NCBI GenBank assembly: GCA_023374045.1
Contig: CM041776.1
Location: 143,719,296-143,783,295, forward strand
Length of the DNA stretch: 64,000 nucleotides
Source of the DNA: Limonium bicolor
Lineage: Eukaryota; Streptophyta; Magnoliopsida; Caryophyllales; Plumbaginaceae
Direction of reading: 5' to 3'
The notes below the pieces were generated by a model. That model made no database searches. It had not been told where the DNA came from and was given only the letters and a program-made list of their open reading frames with translations. Position 1 is the first letter of the stretch. Every line of letters begins with the position of its first letter. Shown piece after piece: positions 1 to 11,659 of the stretch. A program made the position numbers and the translations under genes.

Positions 1-636
1 GGGGTCCCGGACGCTCTGTCCGAAAGCCGGACGCCCCCGGACGGTGGCGGGATATTTTTATTTTCAAAAGTTAGGGTTTTATAAAACATGTCCGGGCCCA
101 CGGACGTCCTGTCCGTGGCCCCGGACTTTTCAAAATCTCGTTTCTGTTTAAATTTGACTTTTCTGTGTAATTAGGTTAACTAGGGTCCGTGGGTTCGGAC
201 ATTGGTCCGTAGCCACGGACGGAAACAAAATTTGACCTAATTCTGCCTCCGAAACCCTAGTTTAGGTATTTTAATTTCCACTTTAATTTTCTGTCAAAAA
301 GCGTTAAAAAATAAAAAAAACAGAAGCACCACTTAGGTTAAAAACGACTCCTAATAAGCCGTAATTAAACTAAGTAGAGGAAAAACGACTTCTAAGGGTA
401 ATGAAAGTAATTTGAACCCTAATTTCGAATACTAAGCCCCCGAACCCGAACTCTCCTTTCCTAATTTGATCTAGGTAAAAATTAGGTGGCGACTCATAAT
501 AGGTTCCAGTGAGCTAGCTTAGGTTTAATAATTATGTTTATGACATAGTTATTAACTTAGGTTATAAGTGGACCTAAAACCCGACTAGATCTATCAACTT
601 AATCAACATAGGATAGGGTTTAAAATCGAGCTCACA
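1..636 (+). mobile_element. 5' LTR (right-hand part) of non-coding LTR element 1
   Basis: This stretch is repeated almost exactly at 7131-7764, with a few substitutions and small indels. Both copies end in CTCACA. In this copy the end is followed by GAC and a primer-binding-site-like sequence, so this is the last third of a 5' LTR whose start lies left of the window. The first 200 bases are GC-rich and full of CCGGAC/GTCCGG words, unlike the AT-rich remainder. There is no coding content. Confidence 0.85.
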
Positions 637-639
637 GAC

Positions 640-657
640 TGGCGACTTGCTGGGGAC
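640..657 (+). promoter_or_regulatory. Primer-binding site of element 1
   Basis: TGGCGACTTGCTGGGGAC starts three bases after the 5' LTR ends. The leading TGG complements a tRNA 3' CCA, and the position is right for a minus-strand primer site. I cannot assign the tRNA from memory. It matches neither the initiator-Met site (TGGTATCAGAGC) nor the tRNA-Asp site used elsewhere in this window. Confidence 0.7.
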
Positions 658-1719
658 AAACTTCTTAATTTTAACTTGTTTAATTTTAAGAAAGAGGGCT
701 TAACTCGAAATTGTTTATTTATGGCTTTATTACATTTTTTGTTTACTTTTGTGCGCACTTTAATTTCTGCACCTTTGCATCATATGAGAGCGAGGGTCCA
801 CGGAAACCGATCTCACCCCGGGACCCACTTTAGGGTCCCCTGTCAGGAACTCACACCTTACTAGGTGATGTGAATAAGTGGGGAAAAGAGGAGGATGTCG
901 TCTAACCACATCCCCTTAATACCCGGGTTTTAGCCCCAAGCATTTTCCTGCCAGTACCCTTACCTAGCCCATTGTTTGGTCAGTCAAAGACCCGACCGTA
1001 GACGTACACCTTTTGGTGATGTGAAAAGAGTGGGGAAGCCCAAAGAGAATAGCGTGCAAGCCCTATTCCTTTGTGGTGACCTGGGCCCGCGCCCCAGCAC
1101 CTCTCCGGATCGATCTATACCCGGTTTGACTTGAACATCTACTAGGACATGTTGAATTTGTGTGGGCTTTTTGCTTGTATGATTGGCCCATACCCAGCCT
1201 AGAGATTGATAGGAACTTTTCCCTACGTCAGCCTAGCCCCACCCGAATTGGCAGCTTTATTTGTTTACGACCCAAAGGCCCTGTCTGGTTTGATATGTAG
1301 TCATCTGGGCTTCGGCCTAAAAGTTTAGACTTAGGTGATTTCTCTTTCAGCCAAGTTTAATTATCAATTTAGTTCCAGGCCCATGAAAAACAAATCTACC
1401 TAAAGCAGTCCATAAGACATGAAAATCAATCAGGCTTTTCCATTTCGGCCCAAGGTCTATTCTAGTCTAGGTAAACTTTTTGTTCGGGCCCTGGCCCAAA
1501 GTCCTAGATCTAGGTGTCATACCTTTTAGGCCCTCAAAACCATTTGTTTAGGTTTCAACCCATTCGAATTCAAGATAGTTTTTCGTAACTCATTCATCAA
1601 ACAAATCTTAGACTTCAAAGTTTCTCTCTCGGCCCAGTGGCCCATTCACAGTTCATGTGGCTTCCTTCAGCCTGTATGTATCACTACCAGATTAAGGGCA
1701 TTCAGGCCCACACATCCAT

Positions 1720-2160
1720 TCTAGTCAAGATCCCTCTGGCCCATATGTCTACTTCAACCCCAAATCATTTCGGCCCAAGAGCCACATTCCAAATCATTCC
1801 GGCCCAAGTGCCACCTTCCAAACACATTCTGGCCCAAGCGCCACATCTCAAACACGTTTCGGCCCAAGCGCCACGCTTTCAAATACTTTCTGGCCCAAGT
1901 GCCACATATTCTAAACATTCCGGCCCAAGTGCCACAGTCTCACAACATGTTCTGGCCCCAATGCCGCATCCTCATTCCGGCCCGAGTGCCAACCCCTTAT
2001 GAATCATTCTGGCATGTGTGCCTCACTTTCAATTCATCCAGGCCCGAGTGCCTATCCACATCCATGAAAATCATCCAGGCCTGAGTGCCTAATCCACATT
2101 CATGAAACCGTTTCAACCCATGCACCTCACATCCAGGCCCAAGTGTCTCATGCGTCATCC
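1720..2160 (+). repeat. Minisatellite, about 31-bp unit rich in GGCCCAAGTGCC
   Basis: About a dozen degenerate copies of a unit containing (T/C)GGCCCAAGTGCCAC followed by an AT-rich spacer, drifting to GGCCCGAGTGCC at the right end. The open frames 1637-2002 and 1899-2084 exist only because of the repeat and are not treated as genes. Confidence 0.8.
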
Positions 2161-3889
2161 ATAGGCATTCCTAGGAGCCTACTAAGAGTCCAAGAAGAAG
2201 ATGATCACAGTCATCTTAGCGACATCCCGGCGGTCAAGAGCTCGAGTCTTCAGCATGCCGACTTCAGACGGTTCAGCAGGATTTGGATTCAATAGAAATT
2301 TTAGGGTTCCCATGCATTCTACTGCATAACACTCATCTTTCAAATGCACCTCTCATATTTTTCAAAGAATGATAGTTTTCAAACCACTAATAAGAAGCAC
2401 CGATCTTGTTAAATCATCTTCTTCCTCGTGTTCACAAATGGATGACTTTTTCAAGTCTAAATGATAACACAAAAAAAAAGAGAAGGTTTGGTTTCACACA
2501 AGTTTCTTTTGAGAAAATGGTTCATGAATTAATTATCTCCCGACAATGGAATACAAAGATTTGTATTTTGTTTCTGAAGTTTTGAACATGCCTTACCAAA
2601 CCCCACAGCTTATCCCAAAACATCCAAATAACCCCTAAAGCGGTTCCAAATCCATATCTTTTAAATTGTCGTCATTAACCCCAAATCAATACTGGGGGCA
2701 ATCTGAGTTTAGGTTCGTCATTTTTCATCTTTCGTTTAAGCGTGTGAACTAGTCTCTATGTGAAATTCACGAGAGTGTCTTGAGCGGAAAAACCATGAGC
2801 GAACGAGCGTGTCATTTTTACACGACTCCGGTGAGACCACATTCAAAGGTGAGGTAAACGGTATAACTCCGACCGAAGGAGATAATTTGTAAATTTACTC
2901 TTAGACCTGCGAAAAGTAACAAAGAACGGATACACAACTATCAGGAATGACAAGCACCTAGGTACAGCACCACATAGCCAAAAGCTTGTAAACCCTATCA
3001 TTAAACCCTAGGCACCCCCGTTGAGCCTTTCGTATATCCCTTTTCGATATTGTGAGCTCCACAAATAACCCAGCCAATGATGAATGTCCGACCCGGTGAC
3101 CAAAGGAAACGAGGAGCCGACTCTCAGATAACATTCTCATCAGTCCAAAGAAGCAATACCGCTATCAGCATGACGAAGCGATCCACAAATGGTCCCAGAG
3201 TGACACAGGATCAAAAGAGCTCACATCAAAACAACTATAAGCCCAAAACCGGGAAACACAAGAACCCCGAAGGCAAAGCCAAGAAAGGATAAAACAAAAG
3301 GCAAACCAGAAGTGCCTAGAAGAAATCCAAATGATGAAAAGAGAAATGGTGTAAAGGACAACTTCAAAAGTCCAGGTCTAGAAGCTCGAAAACAACGTCA
3401 ACATGAAGCAGCCAGACGACTTCAAGACAAGGAAGATGAATCCAGAGAAGATGCAAGTTGTAGCACTGGTCACCCATTTAAGCTCCACATACCTCAATAT
3501 CCCTCCATGATCCCGTCGTCTTTCATCACACCCTATGGCCATGTTATAAGCTTTAAAGACTTCCGACTTGATAGTTGTGTGTCCAATCACGTGAAAGTAA
3601 CAGATCGAATGCGTAAATTCATCAAATATCAAATTCAATGGTCTAGAAGTTGTGACCGTAAGTGAGAAACGAGTGTAAACACCAAACACGTCGAGTGTAG
3701 GTTAGAAAGCACCAAATCAAAATATAGCCTTGACCATGTGAAGACGAGACTCGTTCGCACGTTTAATCAAAATATTGGGGGCAATCGACCGTTCCGATCA
3801 ATTGCCATGAAGTCTAGCTCAGATTGTCTTAAGGAGAAATACTGGGGGCAATTGTTGGTTCCAACAATTGCCATGACAACACCAATTGA

Positions 3890-4085
3890 AACCCAAAGCT
3901 TGAACACCACCATCCCACCACAGGCACACATAAGCCCTTACCTCCACATCAAACACCTCAGGCTCACATAAGCCCTTACTCTAAACAAACGCCACTTCAC
4001 CACACAGGCTCACATAAGCCCTTACCTCCACACCACCACTACACAGGCCCACATAAGCCCTTACCTTCACATCATACACCACATA
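3890..4085 (+). repeat. Short tandem repeat with CACATAAGCCCTTAC
   Basis: Four to five copies of a 40-50 bp unit containing CACAGGC(T/C)CACATAAGCCCTTAC. It lies inside the internal region of element 1. No coding role is visible. Confidence 0.7.
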
Positions 4086-4234
4086 TATGCCTTGATCATC
4101 ACTCAAAAGATCTCCACATCAAACACCACACCCCACTGGTAGCATGTTCATCTCCTAGGAGATAAATTACAAGTCTGAAATCTTTAGTCAGGAAATGGTA
4201 GTTTCATTTTCCTTTTCAGTACCAGAATTTTCTT

Positions 4235-4800
4235 CAAACATTGCCACGTTTGGCATATTCCTAGCAATTTCTTGTTTTCAGCAAATCTGCATCATCGCCA
4301 TGTTTGGCATATTTCTAGCAATTTCTTGCTTTCGACAAATCTGCATCATCGCCATGTTTGGCATATTCCTAGCAATTTCTTGTTTTCAGCAAATCTGCAT
4401 CATCGCCATGTTTGGCATATTTCTAGCAATTTCTTGCTTTCGACAAATCTGCATCATCGCCATGTTTGGCATATTCCTAGCAATTTCTTGCTTTCGACAA
4501 ATCTGCATCATCGCCATGTTTGGCACATTCCTATCAATTTCTTGCTTTCGACAAATCTGCATCATCGCCATGTTTGGCACATTCCTAGCAATTTCTTGCT
4601 TTCGACAAATCTGCATCATCGCCATGTTTGGTATATTCCTAGCAATTTCTTGCTTTCGACAAATCTGCATCATCGCCATGTTTGGCGTATTCCTAGCAAT
4701 TTCTTGTTTTGGACAAATCTTTTTTCATAGCCATGTTTGGTATATTTTCTAGTTATTTCTTGCTTTGGACAATTTTCACACCTCATAATTGCCATGTTTG
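4235..4800 (+). repeat. 54-bp minisatellite, about ten copies
   Basis: The word ATCATCGCCATGTTTGGC recurs at exact 54-base steps (4291, 4345, 4399, 4453 and so on), with only a few changes per unit until it degrades after about 4690. Because 54 is a multiple of three, long open frames appear on several frames and both strands (4195-4752, 4272-4730 and reverse 4386-4679). The forward one would be an 18-residue hydrophobic repeat. These frames are a by-product of the period. Confidence 0.9.
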
Positions 4801-4839
4801 GCACTTTCGTAATTAGCTCTTATCATATGTGAGAATCCA

Positions 4840-5280
4840 ATCAAACTTCAGGTTCCCGACACCTTATAATGCTCGGCGTATTCCAATCAAACCTCAGGTT
4901 CCCGACACCTTATAATGCTCGGCGTATTCCAATCAAACTCCAGGTTCCCGACACCTTATAATGCTCGGCGTAATCCATTCAACTTCAGGTTCCCGACACC
5001 TTATAATGCCCGGCGTAATCCATTCAACTTCAGGTTCTCGACACCTTATAATGCTCGGCGTATTCCAATCAAACTCCAGGTTCCCGACACCTTATAATGC
5101 TTGGCGTAATCCATTCAATTTCATGTTCCCGACACCTTATAATGCTCGGCGTAATCCATTCAGCTTCAGGTTCCTGACACCTAATAATGCTCAGCGTATT
5201 TCATTCAACCTCAGGTTCCCGACACCTTATAATGCTCGGCGTATTCCATTTAATTTTAGGTTCCCGACACCTTAGATGCT
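4840..5280 (+). repeat. 45-46-bp minisatellite with CCCGACACCTTATAATGCTC
   Basis: About ten tandem copies of a unit containing CCGACACCTTATAATGCTCG and a variable CAATCAAACT/CATTCAACTT spacer. Steps between copies measured by eye are 45-46 bases. It follows the 54-bp array directly. Confidence 0.88.
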
Positions 5281-5299
5281 CGGTCTTGATTATTCACTC

Positions 5300-5600
5300 T
5301 TAGTTCAGTCCACTTTTCACATTTTAGGTAGTCAACGCCTTAGAATCGCTTGACATGTACTTCATCATTTTAGGTAGCCAACACCTTAGAATCGCTTGAC
5401 ATTTATTTCATCATTTCGTTTTTAGGTAGTCAATGCCTTAGAATAGCTTGACATCACTTTCATCTTTTTAGGTAGTCAGCGCCTTAGAATAGCTCGACAG
5501 CATATCATTATTTCGGGTAGTTGGCGCCTTTGAATAGTTCAACAACATCTCCTTCCTCTTTAGGTAGTCAGCGCCTTCGAATAGCTCGACACAACCCGCT
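5300..5600 (+). repeat. About 50-bp minisatellite with TTAGGTAGTCAACGCCTTAGAAT
   Basis: Six degenerate copies carrying TTAGGTAGTC, GCCTTAGAAT and GCTTGACA/GCTCGACA words. It is the last of the array series before the PPT. Confidence 0.8.
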
Positions 5601-5660
5601 AGATTTCAAGCGGCATGCAGGGTCTTTTAAGGTCCGAAATTTTGGGGTATCACTCAAGCA

Positions 5661-5699
5661 TCAACTAGACTCTTCATATCCCTTACAAAGTCTAGTTGA
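5661..5699 (+). repeat. 11-bp inverted repeat beside the PPT of element 1
   Basis: TCAACTAGACT at 5661-5671 is perfectly inverted as AGTCTAGTTGA at 5689-5699 with a 17-base loop. The right arm ends two bases before the G-run of the PPT. Confidence 0.7.
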
Positions 5700-5711
5700 C
5701 GGGGGGCAATC
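5699..5711 (+). promoter_or_regulatory. Polypurine tract of element 1
   Basis: ACGGGGGGCAATC lies directly before the TGTTATACCC start of the 3' LTR. This is the expected place for the plus-strand DNA primer of an LTR retrotransposon. Confidence 0.75.
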
Positions 5712-6491
5712 TGTTATACCCAAAATTTCAACCCCCTCGGAGTAGTCTCTAAGACATACATGTTACTAAGGGCAAAATGGTCAAAATGCGCCAATGCAGG
5801 ATTTTCCATGGACATTCTCGGGATTTTCTATTTTCATATGACTTGTTCATTATCTCCAAACACTTCCAAATAGCATAGTCATTATGAAAGGTATTTCATG
5901 ATTTTCTGATAATATTTATTCTGGACATTAAGCTTTTAATAAGCTAGTTACTTCAATAATTAACACATGAAATAGCCTCAAAATAGAAATAAAAGGGTTT
6001 TCAAAATTAAAATAAAATTGTCACATGGTTAGCATGACTACATACAGTCATAAACCTGAAATCATTTTATTTGGAACCTTATCCCAAATTTTAAAAGAGA
6101 AATTCAATCATTTTTGCAATTTTCTCTCTCCTCTGGAAAATACTGAAATCAAAACAAAATGTCATGCAATTTTATCTTAAGATAGAGGATGATTTTTAGA
6201 GACTAATCCCATTGGAATTTCGTTATTTTGACTTTCCAATAATTAGTTATGAATTATGGGAGATTCCACATTGTGAGATTTTTATCTAATCGATTATTTA
6301 TCAAACTAACCCGATTCCAACTCTCAAAATTCTTAAAAATCATCCTTTACCTACAGTTAAAATTTCATAACTTTTCTCGGCCTGCAGCATATTCTAAAAA
6401 ATTAGATTCTCTTAGAGAATCAGATTCTCTTAGAGCACAAAATCTGGATTTTGGATAAAAATTTTGTTCTATCAACATGGCTTTGCTCTCT

Positions 6492-6501
6492 CTATAAAAG
6501 G
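6492..6501 (+). promoter_or_regulatory. TATA box in the LTR of element 1
   Basis: CTATAAAAGG lies about 780 bp into the LTR and is followed by an A/C-rich untranslated leader. This is a canonical plant TATA context and probably marks the U3/R boundary about 30 bases downstream. Confidence 0.6.
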
Positions 6502-7084
6502 ACCTTCCAAAAACGACCTAAGGCAGAGGAGAACTCTTCCAAAGTCAGAAAACACAGCCACAAACCTTCTCCCCACGTTTTTACACTTCCAAGCCTCAAA
6601 TCAATACCGAAACACTACAGAAATCACCCCGAAATCACCAAAAACTCGTCCTTTCTTCTCCCATTGAACTTCCAAGCACCAAAAACACACAAAACCACCA
6701 CAAAAACAGAAGAGAAACGTCCTTAGCAGCATAAAGAAGAAGGAGTCAGAAGCTTAATTCAAAGTCAATCCAGAACCGGCATCAACGATGCACCAAAAGA
6801 TCCCCGATGTGAAGAGTCTCATTAAATCCGAAGGTAAAACAGGTTGAAATCATGTTTTTCTGACTTTGTTCAACTTTAACTACTCTGTGGTAAAATTTGG
6901 AGTCGAATTGGCTTTTTACCGCCTCTGAATTAGCGTTTGTTTTCGCTTCTGCCTAATAACTTGTTTGCTAAGTTTCGTGTTTATTTCGAATTCAAATTGT
7001 AACTTTTCGATCACTAACGTGTTTAGAATCTTTCAGGCTACCTACCCATAAAATTTGAGCCAGAAACACCGCCGGGAGCCACCT

Positions 7085-7260
7085 AAACGCCGTCGTCCGA
7101 GGGCCGTCCGCACCCACGGACGCTATGTCCGGGGTCCCGGACGCTCTGTCCGAAACCCGGATGCCCCCGGATGTGGCGGATATTTTTATTTTCAAAAGTT
7201 AGGGTTTTATAAACATGTCCGGGCCCCGGACGTCCTGTCCGTGGCCCCGGACTTTTCAAA
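7085..7260 (+). repeat. GC-rich CCGGAC/GTCCGG palindrome cluster in the element 1 LTR
   Basis: CCGGAC, GTCCGG, TCCGAAA and CCCCGGA words are interleaved in both orientations inside an otherwise AT-rich LTR. The same cluster is seen at 1-190 in the other LTR copy. Similar words cluster in the unrelated chromovirus LTRs of this window. Confidence 0.7.
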
Positions 7261-7764
7261 ATTTCGTTTCTGTTTAAATTTGACTTTTTTTGTGTAATTA
7301 GGTTACTAGGGTCCGTGGGTTCCGCATTAGGTCTAGCCACGGCGGAAACAAAATTTGACCTAATTCTGCCTCCGAAATCCTAGTTTAGGTATTTTAATTT
7401 CCACTTCAATTTTCTGTCGAAAAGCGTTAAAAAAAAGCAGAAGCGCGCACTTAGGTTAAAAACAACTCGTAATAAGCCGTAATTAAACTAAGTAGAGGAA
7501 AAACGACTTCTAATGGTAGTGAAAGTAATTTGAACCCTAATTAGGTCGAATACCAAGCCCCCGAACCCGAACTCTCCTTTCCTAATTTGATCTAGGTAAA
7601 AATTAGGTGGCGACTCATAATAGGTTCCAGTGATCTAGCTTGGGTTTTAATAATTAATGTTGTATGACATAGTTATTAACCTTAGATTATAAGTGGACCT
7701 AAAACCCGACTAGATCCTGATCAACTTAATCAACATAGGATAGGGTTTAAAATCGAGGCTCACA

Positions 7765-8974
7765 ACATGAAATAATAAGGAGTTATATAATTCAAAGTAT
7801 TTTTAGATATGAATTATACAACATTACACTTGGGAAAAACTAACCATAGGAAAATAAATACTAAGGTGAGATGTATATATATGATTAAGAATTATAATTG
7901 CAATATAGTGAACATATAATATACAATGTATATTAACTACATGCGATAAACAAAAGCTTAACATTAAGTATATTAATATATGAGACGTAACCACGCATGT
8001 AATATAGCATTTTTCCTATCTCGAGTTAAACCGAAAACCCGACAAACGTTGTTAGTAAATAACGGGGAATGAACCGGGAGGATTAGTGACGTACAGGGTA
8101 CCGTTAGTAATGTTGTTTATACGGGATGCTAATCTGTAGCGTTATGTATTATTAGACTGTTAGAGATGTCACGAGGACATCAGATCTAGCTGATTCATAC
8201 TCCACGGTTTATAATCAGGGTAAACGGTATGTGTTACGTGTCTCTGATTGTCTCTGAGGGCTTCCTCAGTTCAGACTTCTGTGAATACTGTGATAAGATT
8301 TTGTCTAAATGTGTGAATAAATATGCATGAACTGTATATTTAAGCTGCTTATTATTTACTGTTTTTTGCGATAACAGTATCGATTCGTATATATGGACCT
8401 ATATATAAACGAACTAGCGGCTATGGTGCTATCTTATATGTAATATTAGGAACGTCAGAAAAACGTTGTAGCACTAGGATAATAAGATATATACATTATC
8501 CAAGACTTAAATACGGAGCATTGGCCTTTTCTAACGCCGCTCTCGTATCTAACACTGGATCCCGAGTTCACATACTTCGGATTGGACTAACGACCTTAGT
8601 CTGTTATGTTAGAAAAATTGGTAATGCGATGCAATGGTATAAATGAAACAAAGCAAAGAGGATGTGGCTCTTGGTGCGCGCTGTGATCACAAAAACGATA
8701 CTAGGATGTCCGCGTACGAGTCTACAAGTATTAAGAAATTTCCCGCGAACTAGAACGGTTCGTTGGTCGGAGACTCTACCACTAGAGTGGCTACTGCCGT
8801 GGGTGACCCGCCATAATACATGGGTAATTTAGAGACATGTCGTTTTAACGAGACGTTGCCACTAGGTATAACTGAACAATTATGATAGCTTGTTAGCTCG
8901 TATATTGGCGAACAATATTGGACTTTTATGCCAAGGACGGGAATTAATACTCGTTTATTATTCTCGTTGTTTCG
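7765..8974. other. Unassigned AT-rich stretch
   Basis: No gene, tandem repeat or clear LTR end is visible. It begins with AACATGAAATAATAAGG directly after element 1 and ends where TGTAACACCCCC begins. It could be the left part of the diverged plus-strand LTR whose right end is at 11043-11659. I see no alignment strong enough to claim that. Confidence 0.4.
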
Positions 8975-11042
8975 TGTAACACCCCCAAACACTGGCCTAG
9001 GAGTTAGGGGTATTACACGCCGCGTATTGTTACTTAATAACGTAAGGCTCTAATAAACGAATGCAAACAAGCAAATAAAGGCCCAAAACAGAATACTTAT
9101 ATAAAAGTAGTCAAAGTGATGTTGAAACATCCCAAAAGTTAATACAAATCCCACAACGAAATAACAAAAGGGGAAGCTAACTTCAGATGCCCAAAGGCTA
9201 CAAGTCAAATACAAATATCCCAAAGAACTGAATAAAACAATAGCTAAACTCCAGGAGCTGAACAAAGTGATCCTCACTGATCAATCTGCAATGTTAGATA
9301 AAGTAGGGGAATGAGCAAACAACTATGCCCAGTAGATGACTAACTTCATCAACCAGCATGCTCAAAACATTTATAGAATATTATCAAATTAGAATAAGAC
9401 AAAAGGAAACCATGTCATAAATCAGAAGCAGAAGTCCAACCATGAAAGGGACTAAACAGAATTAGTAACAGACGAATTCAGAAAATAGAGGGGGACACTA
9501 GTTGATCACAATATACAGACAGAAAAACGAGTAAAAAACTCGTGAACAGAACGAGGAAACCTCACTCGTAAACATAACAGGTGGAATACCTGTGAACAGA
9601 ACGGGGAACATCACCCGTGAAACAGAATGATATCCTACATAGTGCGCTACGAGACAGCTAAACCAGCCATCCAAGGGTTCAGATACAGAGATAACTAGGT
9701 CCCAAAACAGAAGCTTAAAATCAGATAAGCACATGTGCAACCATTGCACCAGAGAGCAGATAGAAAACTGAGAAATCAGAAGGGGAATCCAACCCCGCAA
9801 ACAGAAGTCACAGAATTCAGAAGCTTGTTGAAGTCTTTTAAATCAAAGAACACATAACCATGTGCTCAAACATATATAAACAGATATTATTTGAATAGAG
9901 GAATCCAACGCCGCAAACGGCACCCAAAACGGAGCTCAAATGAGCAAGTTATGATCAAAACAGAGAGTAGTCCGAACTTGTGTCCTAACTTCGAAGTTCG
10001 GACACAAGCTCAGAATCAAATCAGAGGGAAAAATCAAGATGTCCGAACTTCAAAGTTCGGACTGAAGTTCGGGCAACCCGAAAAATCTAGTTTTTTGAAC
10101 GAAAACAGACACGAACAGAGGCTTCAAACAATGCCAAATTGTCACAGAAACACAGAATTTGTAGAAAATAACCATGGGGTTTTACACAATTAAAACCACA
10201 TTAAATCAGAGGAATCGAGCACCACAAACGCAAGACAACACCAATCACTAAACAACAGTTTAAACACCCATGGGTGAACACACTAGCTGAATCCGCGAGC
10301 CAACTACCTCGTTAATTGACAGACGAATCCCGAATCAAAAACAGCAGAGCCCAACCACGCAGAATCCCGAAAAGCAAACCGGCAACGCAATCCAAAAATG
10401 CAGTTCCAAGCTTCTGACTAGAACACAATTACAGGGCAATTCCCAAGTCAGAAACGCAAAACTTAAACCCCAAACTGAAACTGAAATCCAGAAGCTGCAA
10501 CACAATCCTCACCTAAATCTGTCTACGGATTTGCAGAGCACGCCGACAGTAGATGAATTCGATAAAGGAGTCGAGAAGAACCGTTGATCCATAATCAGAT
10601 TGCAGAGAACGAATTAGAACGTGAAATTCTACACAACAATAGAACTGAGAGAGGGCTGAATACTATACCTTGAACATAAAGCGAATTGCGACAGAGAAGA
10701 TGAATTCACAGCAGAGATTCAGAACCCGGACGAACACAGCAACAGTCAATTCTTGACAGATTGAGAAGAAAGGAAAACGTTGAGAAGGAGAGGGAGAGCG
10801 AGACGTCTGACAAACTGATCGAGGGTTAGGAATATTGAACGTGATTAACATCACGATAAGAGAAGCTTTAATATCTCTTAATTGATAAAATAAATCCCTT
10901 ACCAGAAAATAAATAACGAATGACCTCCACGCCCCTGACTTTAATCCAAAGGACTTCCATGTCCTGAATTTAAAGTGAACCAACTTAAAATAAGATTGTG
11001 ACGTACTAAAGTTGTATAAAAACCTTGGGTTATAACATTTCA
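8975..11042 (-). mobile_element. Probable solo LTR, chromovirus-related, minus strand
   Basis: It starts TGTAACACCCCC and plausibly ends ATAACATTTCA. On the minus strand that is TGAAATGTTATAACCC..GGGGGTGTTACA, the end pattern of the chromovirus LTRs in this window. Around 9968-10070 it carries the same GTCCGAACTT/AAGTTCGGAC palindromes as the LTRs at 15440 and 33693. Reverse open frames inside (9050-9277, 9498-9800, 10663-11055) have no recognisable family. No matching 5-bp TSD is visible (TTTCG against CCTTG), so the right boundary is uncertain. Confidence 0.45.
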
Positions 11043-11659
11043 CCTTGTTGTTCATTGGTTATGCTGTGTAGATTATATTATGTGTGTTAATGGTTGTGTT
11101 ATTTGTGTGGCTATTACTGTTAATTGTTTTATAGTTTAAATATTAAAATGGTATTGCATGTAATGATTCTCAGGCTCTCGACCAATTAATTGAGAGGCTT
11201 GAGGAGGCATGACGGGGCATGTGATAACATACTCAGCAGGGGCTGATTCCTTACCACAACCATGTTTAATTTCAGGAGACTAGCTGGTTGTCGACGCGGG
11301 GCGCGACGGTTCTTAGCGACTTTTGGTTAGACTTGGTACGAACTGAGAGAGTGGTTATTTTGGACTCGGGTTTTGTGAACCAGGTGTATATTTGGTTAGA
11401 CACTCACATGTACGGATTTATGTAAAGACAGACTTATGTTGTACATATTCTAGTTTTATTTAAGCACTATTATCTATCTTTTGTGGTCACTGCGGGAATA
11501 CGTTTCGTATGTTGATTATCATGTAACGCGTTATCATTCGTATGGGCGAGCGATGACGGCGACACCATAGAACGACTGTCTGTTATTTACCGCTGCGATT
11601 TAATTATTAAGTACGACGTTTATACGATAATTAGGAGCCGAATTAGAAGGGGTGTTACA
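11043..11659 (+). mobile_element. 3' end fragment of a plus-strand chromovirus-type LTR
   Basis: It ends in GGGGTGTTACA. The last 60 bases (CTGTTATTTACCGCTGCGA, then TTTAATTATTAAG) correspond to the reverse complement of the first 60 bases of the LTR at 15440. Upstream, the order of words (GCATGTAATGA, a CGACCAATTA block, GGCATGACGGGG) parallels 49560-49690 in the LTR of element 4. The left limit is set only by the neighbouring solo LTR. Confidence 0.5.

Larger units (their letters stand above)
637..5711 (+). mobile_element. Non-coding internal region of element 1 (LARD-like)
   Basis: About 5.1 kb lies between the two LTRs. No reading frame shows gag, protease, RT, RNase H or integrase motifs, so the element is non-autonomous (large retrotransposon derivative) or wholly decayed. 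Most of the sequence is minisatellite, annotated separately. The stretch 2160-3890 has no repeats I can see; it holds only short basic open frames (for example 3077-3292 and 3312-3665) that resemble no family I know. A PPT-like TGGGGGCAAT word recurs near 2694, 3775 and 3845 as well as at the real PPT. LTR length and long tandem repeats recall the Tat/Ogre group of Ty3/gypsy, but this is an inference. Confidence 0.7.
5712..7764 (+). mobile_element. 3' LTR of element 1
   Basis: A 2053-bp LTR starting TGTTATACCC and ending CTCACA. Its last 634 bases match window positions 1-636. It follows a PPT. The open frames inside (6249-6458, 6451-6726, 7055-7297) cross promoter, leader and GC-rich palindrome sequence and show no protein family. 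The TSD cannot be tested because the left end of the element is outside the window. Confidence 0.85.

Noticed and set aside
4195..4752. 185-codon open frame with an 18-residue hydrophobic repeat
   Set aside because: It is the translation of a 54-bp minisatellite; two other frames and the reverse strand are equally open because 54 is divisible by three.
4235..5600. Regularly spaced repeats that could suggest a CRISPR array
   Set aside because: The units are contiguous tandem copies with no unique spacers, in plant retroelement DNA without cas genes.
8975..11659. A single element running from TGTAACACCCC to GGGGTGTTACA
   Set aside because: The left part matches minus-strand LTRs and the last 600 bp match plus-strand LTR ends, so it is better read as two pieces; no 5-bp TSD joins the ends.
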